Assembly (NCBI GenBank): GCA_025916135.1
Contig: CP104793.1
Span: 3,472,001-3,536,000 of the forward strand
DNA length: 64,000 bases
Source of the DNA: Rhodobacteraceae bacterium D3-12
GTDB lineage: Bacteria; Pseudomonadota; Alphaproteobacteria; Rhodobacterales; Rhodobacteraceae
Direction of reading: 5' to 3'
Below, one piece after another: positions 18,207 to 26,630 of this stretch. Made by a program: the position numbers and the translations under genes. Every line of letters starts with the position of its first letter. Position 1 is the stretch's first letter. The notes under the pieces are model-generated. The model had not been told where the DNA came from. It was given only the letters and a program-made list of their open reading frames with translations, and did not search any database.

Positions 18207-18548
18207 TTAATCCTGTCTACGTATATTTCCGGAAAGCTTGGTCGCGCCTGCCAAAGTATTGTAAATGATACCGTATTTCTGAAGGTTGCGATGCAGCAGC
18301 TGGAGCCGCTGACCCGTCTTATCAGTATCTACAACGATCTCGTACTCAACTTGGGTCATCTTGGGCGGACTATTCTGCCGCGTTCCGCGAATGGCAACGT
18401 CGATCCCGCGCAGGTCGAAATGAAGCATGGGAATGACCCGTTCCGTCCCCTTGAGGATACAAGCCGCAAGGCTGGCCAAAGGCGTTTCAGCGGGATTAAA
18501 GGCGTCAGGCCGTCCCTCCATATAGGTGTGAAGAACACTCCGGGCCAC
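18207..18548 (-). CDS. OsmC-family protein, probably N-terminally damaged
   Basis: 113 residues covering the OsmC core: FNPAETPLASLAACILKGTE with the reactive-type Cys, then RQNSPPKMTQVEYEI and DLLHRNL-type LLHRNLQKYG. OsmC/Ohr proteins reduce organic peroxides with a Cys pair; only one clear Cys is visible here. The only in-frame start is a GTG at 18548, yet family-like text (YPLKPRAKVA) extends upstream of it to a stop near 18591 without an ATG. The N-terminus is therefore either short or shifted in frame. It lies three bases from the CDF start. Confidence 0.65.
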   Translation of the reverse strand: MARSVLHTYMEGRPDAFNPAETPLASLAACILKGTERVIPMLHFDLRGIDVAIRGTRQNSPPKMTQVEYEIVVDTDKTGQRLQLLHRNLQKYGIIYNTLAGATKLSGNIRRQD

Positions 18549-18561
18549 TTTGGCGCGGGGC

Positions 18562-18796
18562 TTAAGCGGATAACCATTGGTTCACCTTGACCGCATCAGG
18601 CAAACCGCCCGCATGGACCAACTTACCATCCACCGCGACCTGGTGTCGACATGACGCCCGCCATTGCGATGGATTTCGCGTCTGATATTTTCTCGATCTT
18701 GACGTCTACACCCAACTTTGTGGCGGCGTCGCGCACTATCGTTTCGGTTGCTTCACAGCGTTTGCAACCGGGGCCGTATATTTTGACGGTTTTCAT
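18562..18796 (-). pseudogene. Small thioredoxin-like protein, frameshifted
   Basis: From ATG 18796 (AAAGGACA upstream) the frame gives a small thioredoxin-fold protein, MKTVKIYGPGCKRCEATE, with the redox CKRC motif at residues 11-14, up to GVMSTPG. There the frame slips, and the family ending (VAVDGKLVHAGGLPDAVKVN) continues in another frame to a TAA at 18562. Such about 77-aa proteins accompany DUF318 permeases. The slip needs two missing bases or one extra near 18645. Confidence 0.75.
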
Positions 18797-18820
18797 GATG
18801 TGTCCTTTCAGGATCTAAAA

Positions 18821-19879
18821 TTAGAGGAAGAAGTTGAACAGAAAGCCGGTGGCCAGAATGCCGGACGCAACGACTGCGATGAAGATTGCGATCAACCGTA
18901 ATGTGAGAACCTGCTTGAGAATGATCATTTCCGGCAGCGACAAAGCGATCACTGACATCATAAAGGCGAGGGTTGTGCCCAAAGCGGCCCCCTTGCCAAG
19001 CAACGCTTCGACGATGGGGATGACTCCAGCCGCATTGGTGTACATCGGTACGCCCACCACAACCGCTGCAGGCACAGACCACCACGCCTCACCGCCCATG
19101 ATCTTCAGCATCATCGTTTCGGGAACATAGCCGTGGATCAAAGCACCGATCCCGATCCCGACCAGAACCCAGATCCAGACCTTGCCGACGATCTCGCGAA
19201 CTTGCTCAACGCCCTGCTTCAACCGATCCACAAAAGTGATCTTTTCTTCGGGTAATTCGCCCACAGGGCCTGCGTTGAGCTCACGCACCCAATCTTGCAA
19301 ATAGCGTTCCAGTCCCATTTTTCCCATGACATACCCTGCAACAGTGGCAATCGAGAACCCGAATACGAGGTAGATCGTAGCGATCTTCCAGCCGACCAAA
19401 CCAAAGAGAAGGCCGAGGCCGACAGGACCAACCATCGGTCCCGCGATGAGGAATGAGAACGTCACGCACAATGGGACGCCAGCCGAGACAAAGCCGATGA
19501 ACAACGGCACCGACGAGCACGAGCAAAACGGTGTCAGCACCCCGAGCATCGCGGCCAATGGGTAGCCCAAAATCTCGCGTTTACCCGCAAGGATCGCACG
19601 GGTCTTTTCGGGGCTAAACCAACTGCGCAGCACACCCGTTATAAAGACGATGCTTGTGAGGAGCAGGAGTACCTTTGGCACGTCATATGCGAAGAACGCG
19701 ATGGCCTCGCCGGTGTGGCTGTCGCGGGCGACAGGAAACAGGGCGGTGATCCACTCGGAAAACGGGATCAGTCGTCCGTAAGCCAGCCAGCCTACGACTG
19801 CAGCTACTCCAATGCCCACATACCAGAGCTTGTCTGACACTTCCAGACGAGGAGTGATTTCATGCGTTTCAGTGGTCAT
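18821..19879 (-). CDS. DUF318/UPF0718-type permease
   Basis: 352 residues with about nine membrane helices. The hallmark LTPFCSCSSVPLFIGF lies near residue 115, and a second half carries MYTNAAGVIPI near residue 281. This is the arsenical/metal permease group (ArsP-like); the CSC motif may bind metal. It starts inside the stop of the ArsR gene (ATGA). Together with a thioredoxin-like protein this is a recurrent arsR-permease-trx set, so export of a thiophilic metal or organoarsenical is a fair inference. Confidence 0.88.
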   Translation of the reverse strand: MTTETHEITPRLEVSDKLWYVGIGVAAVVGWLAYGRLIPFSEWITALFPVARDSHTGEAIAFFAYDVPKVLLLLTSIVFITGVLRSWFSPEKTRAILAGKREILGYPLAAMLGVLTPFCSCSSVPLFIGFVSAGVPLCVTFSFLIAGPMVGPVGLGLLFGLVGWKIATIYLVFGFSIATVAGYVMGKMGLERYLQDWVRELNAGPVGELPEEKITFVDRLKQGVEQVREIVGKVWIWVLVGIGIGALIHGYVPETMMLKIMGGEAWWSVPAAVVVGVPMYTNAAGVIPIVEALLGKGAALGTTLAFMMSVIALSLPEMIILKQVLTLRLIAIFIAVVASGILATGFLFNFFL

Positions 19880-20162
19880 GCTGTTTCCAGTTCAAGGGAT
19901 TTTTCTCCATTTAGTACAGCTGAGAGCACGGCCATGACTTCCGGCGTCATTCCGAGTTTCGCCGATACCGCACCCATTGCGCATCGCGCCGGTCAATCAC
20001 GAGACCCGCTTCACGCAATATTTTCATGTGCCGCGACATCCGGCTTTGGCTTGCGTCAAGCCGGCCCATCAATTCACAAACGCAATGCTCTCCCCCATCC
20101 CATAGGATCGCGAGGGCACTGCGGCGGGTTGGGTCGCAAAGAGCGTTGAGTATCTGTTGCAT
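19876..20162 (-). pseudogene. ArsR-family regulator, frameshifted near its C-terminus
   Basis: Starts MQQILNALCDPTRRSALAIL at 20162. It keeps the ArsR metal-sensing HCVCEL motif (about residues 26-31) and the HTH text MSRHMKILREAGL. After QWVRYR the frame breaks near 19968; the proper ending (MTPEVMAVLSAVLNGEKS) follows in another frame and ends in a TGA overlapping the permease ATG. As written the product ends three residues after the break, losing about 30 residues of the tail but keeping the whole HTH, so it may still work. Confidence 0.75.
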
Positions 20163-20567
20163 GCTCTTTGCAGTATGCGTTCAGACGCATATGCGCTTTG
20201 ATCCTTGTCAAAGTCCTTCGGAAGAAACGACGAATACAAAAAAGGAGACATTGGAGCAGGCATCAACAGTTCACAATTCGTCCTACGACCATCGAGTCAG
20301 GCACAATGAGACGAAAGGGTAGTTTGGATGGAAACACAGAAACCCTTCGGCAACAACCGCTTCGACAACACAGGTCGCGCCGCAGAGTAATGAGCGTTGC
20401 ACATGCTAAGAAATGCTGCGTGTGCGAAGGTAAAAATTTCAAGGTCAGGTTTGTCCGCAAAGCGCAGCGAAAGCCCGCTTTACGCCAATTCTGTGGAAAA
20501 ACTAATGTTTGCGAGCGCAGAAATGGTTGTTCCAAATGCGGCGCGAGCGCCTTTCCTGTCAGGCTTT

Positions 20568-20985
20568 TCACATTTGCTGCGGTGCGGGAAAGATCTTGGC
20601 CAATTTCCGGAGGTTTTGGGCGGTTGCGGCGAGCAGGATTGAGCCAGGACCATGGCAGCCAGTGGGGCCGCATAAGCCCGAAGCGAACGTCATTTGCGCC
20701 CCATGGTCCACGTAATCGAAGCAGTCCCAAGCCAAGAATGCGTTTGAGGTGCGCGAAGAGCATCTCGACCTTCTTTCAGAGCTTCATCGAGATGTCGCAT
20801 TGGTTGGTCTTGGCGCAGTCGCGAGCAACTTGCCGGGCGTCTTCGTGCTCCTCGCGGGTGATCTTGCGAGCGTCCGCATTTGGGCAGCATTTGGCTTTGG
20901 ATGGACAGGGCTGATAGACCTCTTTCAGGGCTCGGTAGAAAGCTGTCCCTTTACCGCTCGGCCCACGGTGCAAGTAGAGGGCGGC
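20568..20985 (-). pseudogene. IS1182-family transposase C-terminal remnant
   Basis: Reading right to left, the frame gives the C-terminal part of an IS1182-type transposase: CPSKAKCCPNADARKITREE, a stretch ending ISMKL, an in-frame TGA, then KKVEMLFAHLKRILGLG. A frameshift follows, after which LLAATAQNLRKLAKIFPAPQ continues in another frame to a TGA at 20568. The N-terminal two thirds and the left inverted repeat are missing. It has cut into the plus-strand remnant at 20983. Confidence 0.75.
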
Positions 20986-21303
20986 CTGCTAGATCAGACA
21001 AGGGATTATGCGAAGCAAAATGGGATTAGCGGCGCGCAGGACCGCGACGTTTTGCGCAAGATCTGGGACACATATCGCGGCGTCGTTCATTTAGGTATGG
21101 CGATGGACTATTGCGAAGATGATCCTGAGACGACATGGCACCTACTTCACCTTGCAGAAACGTTTCGCGCTGGGCTCAGTGGAACTGCCCCAAAGGCACC
21201 TCATTGCCCTATGTTGATCTTGAAACGCAGATTTCTTTTATTTTGCATCAATAAGTTAGAATCCCCGAAGTGTAGATCGGGGACTGCCACGATCCTTAGT
21301 TAG
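20983..21303 (+). pseudogene. Truncated unknown protein, C-terminal part
   Basis: A frame opening at the IS remnant edge encodes about 105 residues with protein-like composition (DVLRKIWDTYRGVVHLGMAMDY, TWHLLHLAETF). It resembles the ends of unknown proteins found beside excisionase genes in alphaproteobacterial islands. The N-terminus is lost. The last 30 or so codons may be read-through. No function assigned. Confidence 0.4.
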
Positions 21304-21341
21304 GGTTCAATTCATTCGCTGACATTCAATTCAGCGAAAGG

Positions 21342-21563
21342 AACCCAACCGCGCCAAAACTATTTGAAGATGAACGTTGCTACGTCTTGGGAGATCTCGA
21401 ACTCGAACTTCTGGGGGATCGCGATAAACTGGCTCAATGGCGCCACAAGGGCGTGGGGCCCGCCTATTACAAGATCGGCCGGAAGGTGATCTATCGCGGC
21501 TCTGATCTGAACACCTGGCTTGCCGCAAACCGTTACGATCCGTCTCAAGAAGGCGCGAAGTAA
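21342..21563 (+). CDS. Short helix-turn-helix (AlpA/Xis-like) protein, start unclear
   Basis: An open frame ending at TAA 21561-21563. The middle reads LAQWRHKGVGPAYYKIGRKVIYRGSDLNTWLAANR split over the MerR-type winged helix of AlpA/excisionase proteins. A purine-rich AAAGGAAC is present upstream but no ATG, GTG or TTG follows it at the right distance, so the start codon may have been lost. It stands directly ahead of a zinc-ribbon HTH protein and a tyrosine recombinase, forming an integration module. Confidence 0.5.
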   Translation, partial: NPTAPKLFEDERCYVLGDLELELLGDRDKLAQWRHKGVGPAYYKIGRKVIYRGSDLNTWLAANRYDPSQEGAK

Positions 21564-21627
21564 TGTCTCTTCTTGTGGTTCTTCCTCAACTCTGGCGTGC
21601 TCTATCTGGCGCAGTTGGCGGTGCCAA

Positions 21628-22284
21628 ATGAGCCGCTCTTATAAAGGCGTTCGACTCAAGAAAAACCGCGTTTACTCGACCGAGGATTTGCAGCTTGCCT
21701 TTGCAGTGTGCGCCAACACGATCTCGAACTGGCGGAAAGCAGGGTTGCAACCTTCTGATCGCAAACGACCCTATGTGTTCCGTGGGGGCCTTGTTATGGC
21801 ATTTCACAAAGCGCGCCAAAAGAGAGAGCAAACGGGGCTGAATCCAGGTGAGTTCAAATGTACAGGCTGCAAGTTAGCGGTGTTTCCTGACCTGGACAGC
21901 CTCACCACGAACCGTGTTCGCAACGGCTCCAACATGGCATTTGGCCAGTGTTCAGAGTGTGGTTGCCACGTCAGAAAGTTCATTTCTGAGGCCGATTTGG
22001 TGGTGTTTGAACAGTTGCGCAAACCCAATACCACCGCGGACCCGTCACACGAAGGAATTGTGCGAGGGCCGGTGGTATTGGGATTAGCATGGAAACGGAA
22101 GAGGCGCGCTGGTGGTTGGCGAATGACCGCATTATCTATGATTGGCAGGTTCACGCAGGCCGGCTTGCTGAGCGAACTATGGACCAGCATCTTTCGGCAA
22201 TTCGATTCATGGAAATTGTTTTGGAGGGGAAGCCCTTCGACAGGCTCACGCTCCGGGATGTTGATCGCGTGCGTAACACCTTGA
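21628..22284 (+). CDS. HTH plus zinc-ribbon accessory protein of the recombinase module
   Basis: From ATG 21628 the protein starts MSRSYKGVRLKKNRVYS, then an HTH-like stretch (DLQLAFAVCANTISNWRKAGL) and a likely zinc ribbon with two CxxC pairs (FKCTGCKLAVF and GQCSECGCHVRKF, about residues 80-120). Homologous-looking sequence ends near 22085. The remaining 65 codons overlap the recombinase in another frame and are probably an artefact of a lost stop. I do not know its function; position suggests a recombination directionality or DNA-binding helper. Confidence 0.5.
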   Translation: MSRSYKGVRLKKNRVYSTEDLQLAFAVCANTISNWRKAGLQPSDRKRPYVFRGGLVMAFHKARQKREQTGLNPGEFKCTGCKLAVFPDLDSLTTNRVRNGSNMAFGQCSECGCHVRKFISEADLVVFEQLRKPNTTADPSHEGIVRGPVVLGLAWKRKRRAGGWRMTALSMIGRFTQAGLLSELWTSIFRQFDSWKLFWRGSPSTGSRSGMLIACVTP

Positions 22285-23186
22285 AAAAGGCGATGATGAC
22301 AAGGGGAGACGGTCAACAATCAAGATCGACCGCTTCCCATCAGGCCTCTCAGATTATGAACTTCCTAGAATGGTTGATCAAGCAGGATGGCTACAAACGC
22401 CTCCCTGCCGACCTGCCAAGCTACATTCAACTACCAAGGGCGGCATATGCCAAAGGGGAGAAGGCCTATGCCTCGCTTGAGGAAGCGGAAGTACTTTTGC
22501 GGAGAATGCCAGAGCTGAGTATCGAGGACAGAAGATCCCGAGCGATGTTCGCTATTGCGTACCTTGGAGCATTACGCGCGGATACCATCACCTCATTGAG
22601 GGTCGCCCACTTTGATCGAGAAAGCCGCCAAATCATTCAGGACGCGACCACGTCGCGCACAAAAAATGGTAAAAGCCTTAGGGCCAGTTGGTTCCCAGTC
22701 GCCGATGTGTTTGTCGATGCTGTGGCCAATTGGGTGGACTACATTCAGTCTCAGGGCATCCGGGGGGAAGATGCGCTGTTCCCCAGCATTCCCGTGTTGA
22801 GGCGAAAGTCGTTTTTGCAGGAAGTTGGGCGCGCACCGATTGAGCCGATGACCTCGAAGGACGCCGTAACAAAAGCCTTCGCCCTTGCCTGCCGAGGTAC
22901 GGAGAGCAAGTACAACCCCCACTAGGTCAAGGACACGCTCGCTGCTGAACGCGACCGTCGGTCATTGACGCATCAGCAACGCAAAGCTTGGTCCGAAAAC
23001 ATGGGGCATGAAAGCGAAAAAATCACCGAGCTTCATTATGGCAAGCTTTTTGAGAGCGAGCGTTTCGCTCTGTTTGATGAGATTGATCAGGACAAGCAGG
23101 AAAACGAGACCGCACCGCAAAAAATGACGGACGCGCAAAAGCTCGCGCTGATGAACGAGTTGTTGGCGAAATTTGGCTTGCAGTGA
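22089..23186 (+). pseudogene. Tyrosine recombinase interrupted by an amber codon
   Basis: 365 codons in one frame. It has an N-terminal core-binding domain (about 1-115), then a catalytic domain with the first Arg in GALRADTITSLR (about residue 162), a KYNPH box near residue 277, and GHESEKITELHYGK with the nucleophile Tyr (about residue 316). A TAG at 22923-22925 follows KYNPH directly; the text continues in frame (VKDTLAAERDRRSLTHQQRK) to 23186. Without read-through the catalytic His and Tyr are lost. It is not related to the P4-type integrase at the island edge. Confidence 0.75.
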
Positions 23187-23343
23187 GAGTTCCACCCAAG
23201 CCCAACAGGACTGCGATAGCCAGCTCATTTCTCTCGCAGTGGGTCGGTTCGCGGTTGTGGCTGGACCTCGGAATTTGAACAGAGCTAACCTAAATTAGAG
23301 GACTCTCAGGGGAGCAGGTCATCGGCCCAAAGCGAACATTTTC

Positions 23344-23642
23344 ATGCAGATGAAACAGCTGGAGGAACGCCTTGGCGCCACACTTTGTCAAAGAGGCCGG
23401 TCACGCTTATGGCTGACGGACAAAGGCAAAATAGTACTCGATTCCTGCCACGCTTTGCTTCGTTCGATGGATGACTTTCGGGCCGTTGTCTCCGCCAGGC
23501 GGGATCAATCTCAGAACGCCTACACCTCAGCATTCTAGACTACTCTATTTTCAATGATGGCTTCAAACTCGCCTTCGCAATCCGGCAGTTAAAAGAGAAG
23601 ATCCCTAAGTCGGAAAACGGACTGATCAGCGTTCGAGGCTAG
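23344..23642 (+). pseudogene. LysR-type regulator fragment
   Basis: Starts within the HTH (MQMKQLEERLGATLCQRGRS, typical of LysR) and runs to a stop at 23538. In another frame it continues as LSILDYSIFNDGF, then AFAIRQLKEKIP, which fits the first strand of a LysR effector domain, to TAG 23642. The first 20 or so codons and most of the effector domain are missing. Confidence 0.65.
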
Positions 23643-24021
23643 GCGCAACGATAAGCTGAGATAACACGAATGCTGGACCATACTGTAAATCCCTTTGAAT
23701 TTGGCGCCGCAGAGTTCGGTTGAGTAAATTAGCGCACTTTCCTTAACAGTTGTATGCTTTTGCACTGCATGACTTTTCTCGCCGAAAAATCCTTCATTGC
23801 GTGAACCCCGCCCTAAAAAGGCCTCAATTGTGATTGTAAATATCTTTAGTATATATGCTTAAGTTATTCTGCCTGACGGCGCATGTTGCTATCGATGATA
23901 CGCAGAAAACTCCAAAACTGCGGTCAGATCTGAACTTCGAACCCCAGCAATACGGAGGGGAGGCGACGTTTGAGCAAATCGAAGCGTCAGGCAGACAAGC
24001 ACCGTCTAGAAAGGGCCGACA
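23643..24021. other. Intergenic, upstream of the response-regulator gene
   Basis: About 380 bases, AT-rich, without a credible ORF. It marks the change from mobile debris to the surface-system genes and should hold the promoter of the gene at 24022. Confidence 0.4.
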
Positions 24022-24999
24022 ATGAACATTTTACTGGTTGATGACTCCGCTTTTATGCTGGATTTCTTGCCTGTCATTTTGGAGCAGGCGGGCTACTGCG
24101 AGGTCAGTTTGGCGGACACGGGCGCGGCCGCGCTGAACATGATCGCGGCTGCAGAGCAGAAGTATGACTGCTTCTTGTTGGACATCGATATGCCGAAAAT
24201 GGACGGCATCACTCTGTGCCGCCGGATTCGCGAGATGGAAGATTACAGCACGACCCCAATTATCATGCTGACACAGAAATCCGAGATCAAATTCGTGGAA
24301 GGTGCATTTGCCGCCGGAGCCAACGATTACATTACCAAACCGTTTGATATTAAGGAGATCGGCAACAGGCTGCGTGTGGCCGATCGGATGAAACAGAGCA
24401 CTTTCGACGCGCTTCTCGTCGAACCCGGTGAACTGCCAGAAGACGGCGACAAGGGCGTGCATAACTTCGCGCTCGAAGACGCTGTCCATGTAATCAAAAC
24501 CGAGCGGCTGGTGACTTCGTTTTCCTTGGGGAATTACCTGTCGAAACTGTCGCGAACACAATTAAATGAATGCCAGATTTTTGCCGTCCGAGTCGACAAC
24601 ATCGAAAATCTCTACAACTCATGCAATAGTCGGGATTTCGCTTCGGTGCTGTCGGCTGTGAACACTGCGATCGTTGAAGCAAGCAAATGCCCCAAGTTAC
24701 TGGTTTCACACGTCGGTAACGGCACGTTCCTGTGTATTTCAGTCGGAGATTCACTGCCGCTCTGGCCGCAAAGTGAAGTTTTGATCCAGGAGCATGTCGA
24801 TAACAGCAGTGTCGCCAAAAAGTTCGCCGACGAAATGATGATCACTATCTCCGTTGGCAAATCAATTCTTCCCAGTTCAAGCCGGAACCAGCGAGTAATG
24901 CTATCTTTTGACCGTGCCATTCAACGGGTTGCAGCACGCCAGCAGGCGAAACTCAAATCCGTTGCGCGAGATGCATCGCGCCTGACCGTTGTTTACTAA
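24022..24999 (+). CDS. Response regulator: REC domain plus degenerate GGDEF-like domain
   Basis: 325 residues. The REC domain (1-120) is complete: acidic DD at 7-8, phospho-Asp in FLLDIDMPKMDG (about 54), Thr in IIMLTQKS and Lys in DYITKPFD. The remaining 180 residues look like a nucleotidyl-cyclase fold (FAVRVDNIENLY, then SHVGNGTFLCISVG and ITISVGKSI), but GNGTF stands where GGDEF should be, so synthesis of c-di-GMP is unlikely. It could be a signalling adaptor for the type I secretion operon, which converges on it. A clear ribosome-binding site (AAAGGG) supports the start. Confidence 0.8.
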   Translation: MNILLVDDSAFMLDFLPVILEQAGYCEVSLADTGAAALNMIAAAEQKYDCFLLDIDMPKMDGITLCRRIREMEDYSTTPIIMLTQKSEIKFVEGAFAAGANDYITKPFDIKEIGNRLRVADRMKQSTFDALLVEPGELPEDGDKGVHNFALEDAVHVIKTERLVTSFSLGNYLSKLSRTQLNECQIFAVRVDNIENLYNSCNSRDFASVLSAVNTAIVEASKCPKLLVSHVGNGTFLCISVGDSLPLWPQSEVLIQEHVDNSSVAKKFADEMMITISVGKSILPSSSRNQRVMLSFDRAIQRVAARQQAKLKSVARDASRLTVVY

Positions 25000-25067
25000 G
25001 GCGACGACGGTTTCCGACCAGTATAGCAGACTGTCCCGGTAGAAACCTTCGAGTTGGTGAGTCTTTC

Positions 25068-25100
25068 GCCCGGCTGCGCCCATGGCAAGCGCAGCCGGGC
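25068..25100. terminator. Perfect 12-bp inverted repeat between convergent genes
   Basis: GCCCGGCTGCGC, 9-base loop, GCGCAGCCGGGC. It lies between two gene ends facing each other (24999 and 25155). It lacks a T-run, so it may act as a weak bidirectional terminator or transcript stabiliser. Confidence 0.55.
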
Positions 25101-25154
25101 GCCAACTTTGCGCCGTGCCCAACCGGGGAACGCTTCCAAGAGCTGGCAAGCTCG

Positions 25155-26498
25155 CTAAAAGCGCGTGCTGACACTCAAGCCGAAAACTTGCCGTTTGTCG
25201 CCAGCTTCGTGTTGAAACGGTTCGGCAAGGTAGAGCGAAACTGGCGTCTTTCCGACATCAAAAGTTAGCGAAAGCCCGGCACTGCTGCGGCGATAGAAGC
25301 GGTCATCAATCGCGCCTGAGAGCGTATCATCCAGACCCCAACTGGCACCGGTGTCCACGAAAACCCCAACACGCATCGGCACGCGAGAGTTTTTCCCGAA
25401 CTCATGCTGCAATTCAAGCGAGGCCTTGGCAAAATGGTTACCACCAAGAAAATCGTCACCATCACGCGGGCCGATACCGCGCGGCGCAAAACCGCGGAAC
25501 GTATCCGCACCCGGAAAGAACCGGTCAATCGTGCGGGTGACGTTGCCCCTCGTCCCGCTTACCGTGCCACCCTCGACGCCGATTAGAAAGCGCAAGCGCG
25601 GCGCCAGAGGGACCTGTAGCTGGGCTTCCAGACGGGTATCCATGATCTGGTTACTGGTGCCGATGTTCCATACATATTGGTGAAGGTTGACCTTGTATCC
25701 CATCTGACGCCAAGTGTCTTTTTCCTGCTCGGATTTTGCTAAACTGCTATGCTTGAGGCTTAACCGCGCAAAAGGCGCTGCGATCCCATTTGTCTGCTCT
25801 CGCGCCAATAGGGCGCTGGAGCCGGGGGAGACATCACGCAAGGCGTGATCTCGAAAGCCAAGCCCGATCTCCAGCCGGAACCGGTCAGAGGGCGCCCATA
25901 CGAGGTAGCCCTCAGCGCGAAGCGTTTCATGCGTAAAGCTCTGGTCTTCGTATTGGCTGCGTCCAGCCGTGAGTTCGAGCCCGAAATCCAGCGCAGTGCC
26001 GAAGGCTTCGGTGCGATACAGATTTGCACCTAACCTCTGAATTTCCGCACCGTATTCCAAGCTCACGGCGCCATAGGTCTGGGGGAAAAGATTGTAGCGC
26101 TCGAAATGTAGACTGCCGGTAATTCCGTCCTGCGACACGTAGGCCAGCGTGGCGTCGATCCTGCCGGGGCGGGTATTCAGCTCTTGAACGTCGATAAACA
26201 GAGTGTCGCCCTGCCGCGTCAGGGTGACCGTTTCGAAAACACCCGTCGAGATCAGGCATTCTTCGATCGCGCGCAATTCGAACTCGAGATATTCGATGCC
26301 GGTTTCAGCACCACAGGTTGCACGGATGTCCTCCTCCGGAATGAACTGCGCGCCGCGAACGATGACCTCGCTCACGATCCGGGCGTGGGCAGGCAAAGCG
26401 GCGAACAATCCGACAAAAGCGGCGAGTGCACAGAACAACAGGGTCGTTAGGCACTTGCGTCGAGCATGAGTCTCAACGCGGGTCTTGGGGGTGAGCAC
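25155..26498 (-). CDS. Omp85/BamA-TamA-type outer-membrane protein
   Basis: 447 residues. A signal peptide (hydrophobic core LLFCALAAFVGLFAALPAHA) precedes one POTRA-like domain (IVSEVIVRGAQFIPEEDIRA... VFETVTLTRQGDTLFIDVQE, about 40-115). The rest is a 16-strand-type barrel ending in an aromatic residue (FGLSVSTRF). The RGFAPRGIGP stretch near residue 335 matches the RG(F/Y) loop of Omp85 barrels. A single POTRA suggests a patatin/FhaC-like or TamA-like role rather than BamA. It is the last gene of the secretion operon, 132 bases after hlyD, a rare partner for a type I system. The start is a GTG. Confidence 0.82.
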   Translation of the reverse strand: MLTPKTRVETHARRKCLTTLLFCALAAFVGLFAALPAHARIVSEVIVRGAQFIPEEDIRATCGAETGIEYLEFELRAIEECLISTGVFETVTLTRQGDTLFIDVQELNTRPGRIDATLAYVSQDGITGSLHFERYNLFPQTYGAVSLEYGAEIQRLGANLYRTEAFGTALDFGLELTAGRSQYEDQSFTHETLRAEGYLVWAPSDRFRLEIGLGFRDHALRDVSPGSSALLAREQTNGIAAPFARLSLKHSSLAKSEQEKDTWRQMGYKVNLHQYVWNIGTSNQIMDTRLEAQLQVPLAPRLRFLIGVEGGTVSGTRGNVTRTIDRFFPGADTFRGFAPRGIGPRDGDDFLGGNHFAKASLELQHEFGKNSRVPMRVGVFVDTGASWGLDDTLSGAIDDRFYRRSSAGLSLTFDVGKTPVSLYLAEPFQHEAGDKRQVFGLSVSTRF

Positions 26499-26630
26499 GG
26501 CAGTCTTTCACTTTCTTTGGCAGCAACTTGTCTTGAGGTCCGAGCAGGTAGTCATCGGGGTTGGCAGAGGGGCGGCTTCCTTTGGAAGATTGCACCTTTG
26601 AATGGCGCAAAAATGCAGGGCGCCTCGGGT

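Noticed and set aside
20168-20914. 248-codon plus-strand frame between arsR and the island remnant
   Set aside because: It runs antisense to the IS1182 transposase remnant, and its composition changes at the IS edge.
25068-25100. Strong inverted repeat as a small RNA gene
   Set aside because: It sits between two converging gene ends with no promoter visible; a terminator role is simpler.
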